Source of the DNA: Corynebacterium occultum
GTDB taxonomy: Bacteria > Actinomycetota > Actinomycetes > Mycobacteriales > Mycobacteriaceae
Length of the DNA: 64,000 nt
Reading direction: 5' to 3'
Assembly: GCF_009734425.1 (NCBI RefSeq)
Contig: NZ_CP046455.1
Coordinates: 1,922,001 to 1,986,000, forward strand
Position 1 is the first letter of the stretch. Each line of letters starts with the position of its first letter. Both the position numbers and the translations under genes were made by a program. Shown piece after piece: positions 59,247-64,000 of the stretch. The notes beneath the pieces are model-generated. The model was given only the letters and a program-made list of their open reading frames with translations. It ran no database searches and had not been told where the DNA came from.

Positions 59247-59732
59247 GTGACCCGTCGCCGCATCTCGCTTGCCCTCATCGCCGCAGCCACCACCACCCTG
59301 GCCCTGGTGACACCGGCTCAGGCCGCCACCACCGAGGACAACGGGCTCTCCAGCCAGCTCAGTGCCGGTAGTTCCGTCCTGGGTTCCAGTTCTCCCACAG
59401 AGACTGAAACCCCCACCGAAACCCCCACGGAGACGGCTGCACCGGGCACGGAAACCACGGTGCCCCCGCTCCCCGAGGAGTGCGAGGATGCGGTGGATGA
59501 TGAGCCCGCCGCCGAGAACGCCGATGCGGATGAGGTGGTGGACTGCGAGCCTGAGGTGGCGCTGGGTTCGCTGGAGATGACCGAGGAGATGGAGTGGGTG
59601 TTCCTGGGCTTCGAGGTCTTCTTCACCCTCGGCACCGCCGTCATCACCGCTCTGAGCACCTACGCGAAGGTGGTGCCGGGTGGCGCTGACCAGCTCCGGG
59701 GCTTTCTGGACCGGTTCGGCATCAACCTCTAA
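59247..59732 (+). CDS. Small secreted protein with Pro/Thr/Glu repeats
   Basis: The 161-residue protein has a signal peptide cleaved after AQA (residue 26) that resembles the previous one (TTLALVTPAQA). A PTET-type repeat (about 51-65) follows, then an acidic segment with two Cys, then a hydrophobic helix (about 118-137) and an amphipathic end (LRGFLDRFGINL). Function unknown. AGGAG precedes the GTG. It is 58 bases downstream of the preceding gene and ends at a strong terminator, so the two form an operon. Confidence 0.8.
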   Translation: MTRRRISLALIAAATTTLALVTPAQAATTEDNGLSSQLSAGSSVLGSSSPTETETPTETPTETAAPGTETTVPPLPEECEDAVDDEPAAENADADEVVDCEPEVALGSLEMTEEMEWVFLGFEVFFTLGTAVITALSTYAKVVPGGADQLRGFLDRFGINL

Positions 59733-59774
59733 CTGGTTCTCACCGGCACTCAGCAGCTGAGGCCGGACATGCCC

Positions 59775-59816
59775 GAAGGCGGGGCCCACGGTTTTCACAC
59801 CGTGGGCCCCGCCTTC
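59775..59816 (+). terminator. Terminator after the secreted protein genes
   Basis: A perfect 18-bp stem (59775-59792 with 59799-59816) and 6-base loop is followed by ATTTCCCTC. It also lies close to the end of the convergent MetE-like gene. Confidence 0.9.
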
Positions 59817-59863
59817 ATTTCCCTCACCACCCCGGGGGGACCGGGGCAGCGGGAAGGTGGGGG

Positions 59864-61069
59864 TTAGAAGAGCTCCTTGGAGGCGATGCGGGCGCCCTCA
59901 ACCAGGGACTCCAGCTTCGCCCAGGCGATCTGGTGATGCAGACGGCCACCCAGGCCACAGTCCGAGGAAGCGACGACATTCTCCGGGCCGACGACCTCGG
60001 CGAACTGGATGATGCGGTCAGCGACCAGGCGGGGGTGCTCCACGGCGTTCATGGAGTGGGAGATGACACCCGGGTAGATCAGGGAACCGGCGGGCAGCTT
60101 GTGCTCCTGCCAGACACGCCACTCATGGGCGTGGCGCGGGGAGGCACCCTCGAAGGTGAAGCCGCCGACCTCAGCCTTGAGGACGGTCGCCAGGATGTCA
60201 CCGAAGGGAACGTCGGTGGTGTGCGGGCCGTGCCAGGAACCCCAGCAGATGTGCAGACGGGTCTGCTCCTTGGGCAGGCCCTTGACGGCGCGGTTGATGG
60301 CGTCGATGCGGATGGAGAGCCACTCGTTGTAGTCCTCCACGGTGGGCTCCGGGTTGATCTGGTCCCAGGCCTCAGCCAGGTCCGGGGCATCGATCTGCAC
60401 GGTCAGGCCGGCATCGGTGATGGCCTTGTACTCGTGGTGCAGGGCATCAGCGCAGGCGTAGACCAGCTCGGTCTCGGTCTCGTAGAACTCATTCTTCAGA
60501 CGTGCCGCGGAGCCCGGGGAGATGGCGGCGACGAAACCACCGGCGGTGTGGTTGTTGTTCTTCAGTGCATCGGCGAGCAGCTTGACGTCGGTGTCGACTT
60601 CCTGCTGGCCGATGTAGGTGACCGGGCCGGTGAACTTGGGGTTGCCGACCTTGGCGCGGCCGGTGAAAATGCCGGAGTCCGGGTCATTGTAGGCAGCGTC
60701 GAACTTGACGCGGTCGCGACGGTCGACGAAGGAGGTCAGCTGGATGTTGCCCGGGGAGGAGCGCTTGATCTCAGCGGAATCCCAACGGTCTTCATTGGTC
60801 ATGGTCAGTCCGCCCAGGCGGGTGAAGGTGTAGTTCCACCAGGCACCGTAGTCGATGGCGCCGGAGGTGATGTGGCCATACTCGCCCTCGTTGATGATGT
60901 CCAGGCCGAGCTCGATCTGGCGCTTGACGACATCGTCGACGGACTTCTCGAGGATCTCGAAGAAACGCTCATCCTCGATCTCGCCATTGGCGCGCTTGAG
61001 GTTGGCGTCGAGCAGTTCGGGGGTGCGCGGCAGCGAACCCACGTGAGTGGTGCGGATGTGATCGGTCAA
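59864..61069 (-). CDS. MetE-like protein (cobalamin-independent methionine synthase family, catalytic part only)
   Basis: The 401-residue protein corresponds to the C-terminal catalytic half of MetE. It begins THVGSLPRTPEL and retains the zinc ligands: His and Cys in RLHICWGSW, Glu in FTFEGASPR and Cys in ASSDCGLGG. The N-terminal folate-binding half of MetE is missing, so methyl donor and substrate are unknown; it may be a methyltransferase for another thiol. The TTG start (61069) has GGGAGC upstream. A McbR box lies in its promoter, linking it to sulphur amino acid control. Confidence 0.85.
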   Translation of the reverse strand: MTDHIRTTHVGSLPRTPELLDANLKRANGEIEDERFFEILEKSVDDVVKRQIELGLDIINEGEYGHITSGAIDYGAWWNYTFTRLGGLTMTNEDRWDSAEIKRSSPGNIQLTSFVDRRDRVKFDAAYNDPDSGIFTGRAKVGNPKFTGPVTYIGQQEVDTDVKLLADALKNNNHTAGGFVAAISPGSAARLKNEFYETETELVYACADALHHEYKAITDAGLTVQIDAPDLAEAWDQINPEPTVEDYNEWLSIRIDAINRAVKGLPKEQTRLHICWGSWHGPHTTDVPFGDILATVLKAEVGGFTFEGASPRHAHEWRVWQEHKLPAGSLIYPGVISHSMNAVEHPRLVADRIIQFAEVVGPENVVASSDCGLGGRLHHQIAWAKLESLVEGARIASKELF

Positions 61070-61140
61070 GATGCTCCCTTTCGGTCGGTATGTACGCAGC
61101 CTGCTTGCACTTCGTTCCCGGGGCTCCGGACGGCTTGATC

Positions 61141-61156
61141 TAGACTGTGTGGTCTA
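61141..61156. promoter_or_regulatory. McbR operator
   Basis: TAGAC-TGTGTG-GTCTA is an exact match to the TAGAC-N6-GTCTA site of McbR, the corynebacterial repressor of methionine and cysteine genes. It lies 72-87 bases before the MetE-like gene and overlaps a possible minus-strand -10 element TACTAT (61157-61162 region). Confidence 0.85.
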
Positions 61157-61245
61157 TAGTACCGATACCGACCCGACATCGCCTGCCTTACCCCTCACCC
61201 CGGGGATTCCGGACTCCCCCACCCCCTGGCTGAACCGCACGGTAT

Positions 61246-61297
61246 ACCAGGCAGGACTGCCCGCCGCCGGGAAAGCCGGGGGCGGGCAGTGCCTGGT
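61246..61297 (-). terminator. Hairpin after dnaE
   Basis: A long stem with a 3-base bulge joins ACCAGGC/ACTGCCCGCC (61246-61264) to their complements (61281-61297). It follows the dnaE stop; no T-tract is visible on the minus strand. Confidence 0.5.
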
Positions 61298-61324
61298 GGG
61301 CGGGGAGCGTCGATAAGCGTCTGT

Positions 61325-64000
61325 CTAACCGAGGATTCCCGGGCCCAGGGTCGCCTTGAGATCACCCATCAGGGAAGCGGAGCGCTTCACCCGCAGATGC
61401 TCGCCGAGGATCATCACGGTGGATTCCTCCCCGTTGACCAGGTTCAGGTAGACCTCGGAATCACCGTTATTGGCCACCAGCACATCCTTGAGCTTCTTGA
61501 TGTTGCCCGGGGTGCACTGGTCGGTGCGCATGGACAGCCGCAGCGGCAGGCCCGCACCATGGCCCGGGCCCAGCTCGGGGATCCGCATGTCATCACAGAA
61601 AAGGCTCATCCGGTCATCCCGGATGGAGACATGGGCCTTGGCCAGGATGATGTTGTCCTCCACGATCTGGGAGGAGACCAGGGCATAGACCTTGTTGAAG
61701 ACCAGCAGTTCCACCGAGGCGCCGTTGTGGTCCTCCACCGTGACGATCGCCCAGGGGGAACCGTCCTTCTTGGAGAAGCGACGGTCCACGCCGGAGATGA
61801 TGCCACCGATGGTCACCTCGGCACCGTGACGCAGTTCCCCGCCGAGGATGGTGGTCAGGGCGGTGTCGGTCTGCATGTTCAGTGCCTCCTCGAAACCGTC
61901 GAGGGGGTGGCCGGAAACATAGAGACCGAGCATCTCACGCTCCAGGGCGAGCTCATGCTTAAGATCCCACTTCTCATCCGGGATGGTCAGTGCGAAGGCG
62001 TTATTGGCCACCTCGGCGGATTCCCCACCGAGGGCGGCGAAGAGATCGAACTGCCCCTTGTCGGCAGCCTTCTTGGTGGTGATCACCGAGTCCACCGCAT
62101 CCTCATGGATGAGCATCAGGCCCTTGCGGGGGTGCTCCAGGGAGTCGAAGGCACCGGCCTTGATCAGCGATTCGGTGATGCGCTTATTGCAGGGCAGGGT
62201 GTCGATCTTGTCCAGGTAGTCGGAGAAGTCCTTGAACCTCCCCTTCTCCTTCCTGCTGGCCACGATCGATTCCACCACTTCGGAGCCGACGTTACGGATC
62301 GAACCCAGGCCGAAGCGGATGTCCTCGCCCACGGCCATGAAGTCATTGTAGGACTCGTTGATGTCCGGAGAGAGCACCTTGATGCCCAGGTGGCGACAGT
62401 CCGCGAGGTAAATTGCGGACTTGTCCTTCTTGTCCGAGACCGAGGTCAGCAGGGCCGCCATGTACTCCGGGGTGTAGTGCGTCTTGAGGTAGCCCGTCCA
62501 GAAGGAGACCAGGCCATAACCGGCGGCGTGGGACTTGTTGAAGGCGTAACCGGCGAAGGGCAGGATCGTGTCCCACAGGGTCTTGATGGCCTCCTTGGAG
62601 AAGCCGTTGTCCTGCATGCCCCCCTCGAAGGCCACGAACTCCTTCTCCAGCACCTCCGGTTTCTTCTTACCCATGGCCTTACGGAAACCATCGGCCTGAC
62701 CGGCGGTGTAGTTGGCCACCTTCTGGGAGATCTTCATGATCTGCTCCTGGTACACGATCAGACCATAGGTCTCACCCAGGATCTCCTTGAGCGGTTCCTC
62801 CAGCTCGGGGTGGATTGGTTCGATCGGCTTGCGGCCGTTCTTACGGTCCGCGTAGTTCAGGTGCGCGTTGACGCCCATCGGGCCGGGTCGGTACAGCGCC
62901 AGGGCGGCGACGATGTCATTGAAGCCGGTGGGCTGCATGCGCTTGAGCAGTTCCTGCATGCCGCCACCATCGAGCTGGAAGACACCCAGGGTGTCGCCGC
63001 GGCCCAGGAACCGGTAGGTCTCCTCATCGACGATGTCGAGGTTCTCCAGGTCGATCTCCTCGCCCCGGTTCATCCTGATGTTGTCGATGGCGTCACCGAG
63101 GACGGTGAGGTTACGCAGTCCCAGGAAGTCCATCTTCAGCAGGCCGATGGCCTCACAGGCCGGGTAATCCCAACCCGTGATCAGCGCACCGTCAGCGGGG
63201 CGCTTCCACATCGGGACATGGTCGAGCAGCGGCACCGAGGCCATGATCACCGCACAGGCGTGCACGCCGGCCTGGCGGACCACACCTTCCAGACCGCGGG
63301 CGGTCTCGTAGATCTTGGCCACGTCCGGGTCGGTCTCGATCAGGGCGCGGACATTCGCGGCCTCGCCGTAGCGCTCATGCCCAGGGTCGGTGATGCCGGA
63401 GAGCGAGATGTCCTTGGCCATGATCGGCGGCGGCAGTTCCTTGGTGATGCGGTCCGCCATCTGGTAGCCGGTCTGGCCGTACTGCACGCGGGCGGAGTCC
63501 TTGATCGCCTGCTTGGTCTTGACGGTGCCGAAGGTGATCACCTGGGCGATCTTGTCCTCTCCCCAGCGTTCCGCCGCGTAGCGGATCATCTCGCCGCGAC
63601 GACGGTCATCGAAGTCGATGTCGATATCGGGTGCGGAGGGTCGTTCCGGGTTGAGGAAGCGCTCGAAGAGCAGGCCATGCTCGATGGGGTCGATATTGGT
63701 GATGGTCAGGGCGTAGGCCACCAGCGCGCCGGCCGCGGAACCACGGCCCGGACCGACCCGGATGCCGATGGAGCGGGCATGCCTGATGATCTCGGCGACG
63801 ATGAGGAAGTAGGAGGGGTAGCCCTTCATGTCGATGACCTCGACCTCATACTCCGCGCGGTCAATGTACTCCTGGGGCACCTCCCCACCGTTGAAACGTT
63901 CCTTCAGTCCCTCCTTGACCTCATGCAGCAGCCAGGTGGTGGGGGTGTGTCCCTCAGGCACCTCCGCAACCGGCATGCGGTCATGGGGGTGCGACTCCCA
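61325..64000 (-). CDS. dnaE: DNA polymerase III alpha subunit, C-terminal part (runs off the right edge)
   Basis: The frame is open to the right end, giving 891 residues. DnaE is the replicative polymerase. Visible parts are [35 protein letters not shown] with catalytic acidic residues, the fingers region ([32 protein letters not shown]), the helix-hairpin-helix region and an OB-fold ([23 protein letters not shown]). This matches DnaE1; the N-terminal PHP domain is outside the window. Confidence 0.97.
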   Translation of the reverse strand, partial: WESHPHDRMPVAEVPEGHTPTTWLLHEVKEGLKERFNGGEVPQEYIDRAEYEVEVIDMKGYPSYFLIVAEIIRHARSIGIRVGPGRGSAAGALVAYALTITNIDPIEHGLLFERFLNPERPSAPDIDIDFDDRRRGEMIRYAAERWGEDKIAQVITFGTVKTKQAIKDSARVQYGQTGYQMADRITKELPPPIMAKDISLSGITDPGHERYGEAANVRALIETDPDVAKIYETARGLEGVVRQAGVHACAVIMASVPLLDHVPMWKRPADGALITGWDYPACEAIGLLKMDFLGLRNLTVLGDAIDNIRMNRGEEIDLENLDIVDEETYRFLGRGDTLGVFQLDGGGMQELLKRMQPTGFNDIVAALALYRPGPMGVNAHLNYADRKNGRKPIEPIHPELEEPLKEILGETYGLIVYQEQIMKISQKVANYTAGQADGFRKAMGKKKPEVLEKEFVAFEGGMQDNGFSKEAIKTLWDTILPFAGYAFNKSHAAGYGLVSFWTGYLKTHYTPEYMAALLTSVSDKKDKSAIYLADCRHLGIKVLSPDINESYNDFMAVGEDIRFGLGSIRNVGSEVVESIVASRKEKGRFKDFSDYLDKIDTLPCNKRITESLIKAGAFDSLEHPRKGLMLIHEDAVDSVITTKKAADKGQFDLFAALGGESAEVANNAFALTIPDEKWDLKHELALEREMLGLYVSGHPLDGFEEALNMQTDTALTTILGGELRHGAEVTIGGIISGVDRRFSKKDGSPWAIVTVEDHNGASVELLVFNKVYALVSSQIVEDNIILAKAHVSIRDDRMSLFCDDMRIPELGPGHGAGLPLRLSMRTDQCTPGNIKKLKDVLVANNGDSEVYLNLVNGEESTVMILGEHLRVKRSASLMGDLKATLGPGILG

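Overview
The window is G+C-rich and reads as the chromosome of a Corynebacterium. Three things support this. The gene order glnD-glnK-amtB-ftsY, mutM-rnc-DUF177-sepIVA, glgP-pyk-lgt-trpC-his and treY-relS-LLM-treZ-ilvA-dnaE matches, as far as I recall it, the Corynebacterium glutamicum chromosome, and much of it also matches Mycobacterium. Binding sites for two corynebacterial regulators, AmtR and McbR, can be read directly. The set of conserved actinobacterial orphans (DUF177, SepIVA, TIGR02234, DUF4921) also fits. I see no insertion sequence, prophage, CRISPR array, tRNA or rRNA. The species is not resolved.

1-16.9 kb (mostly minus strand): nitrogen control and secretion/repair genes. An amtB-glnK-glnD operon sits behind an AmtR box. 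It is followed upstream by ftsY and a large protein of unknown function. A plus-strand SUFU-domain gene comes next, then a transporter-acyP-Nudix operon, mutM-rnc-DUF177, the divisome protein sepIVA, and gdhA with its own AmtR-like box. The condensin gene smc, which I expect between mutM and ftsY, is not there.

17-26 kb: glycerate kinase, a DUF4921 HIT-like protein and an M20 amidohydrolase on the plus strand, then glgP (glucan phosphorylase) and pyk on the minus strand, each bounded by strong terminators.

26-37.3 kb (minus strand): lgt, a trpC homologue and the TIGR02234 membrane gene, then the histidine operon hisD-hisC-hisB-(69-aa membrane protein)-(MFS)-hisH-hisA-impA-hisF-hisI. This looks like the old actinobacterial his-trp supercluster after loss of trpE, trpB and trpA. 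The remaining TrpC has lost two catalytic residues, and HisA carries substitutions expected of an enzyme that no longer does the TrpF reaction.

37.4-42 kb: a double YbjN protein, a membrane protein, a lipoprotein, a TetR regulator and a NadC homologue with a rewritten active site.

42-57 kb: glycogen and trehalose metabolism (glgX, treY, treZ) interleaved with a DEDDh exonuclease-BRCT fusion, an unknown protein, a small alarmone synthetase, a 43-codon small gene, a luciferase-like oxidoreductase, an S4 protein, a YigZ protein and ilvA. GlgX debranches glycogen, TreY and TreZ turn the glucan into trehalose, and GlgP feeds glucose-1-phosphate to glycolysis, where Pyk acts.

57-64 kb: two secreted proteins sharing similar signal peptides and a hydrophobic C-terminal helix with a short tail, a core MetE-like protein behind a perfect McbR box, and dnaE running off the right edge.
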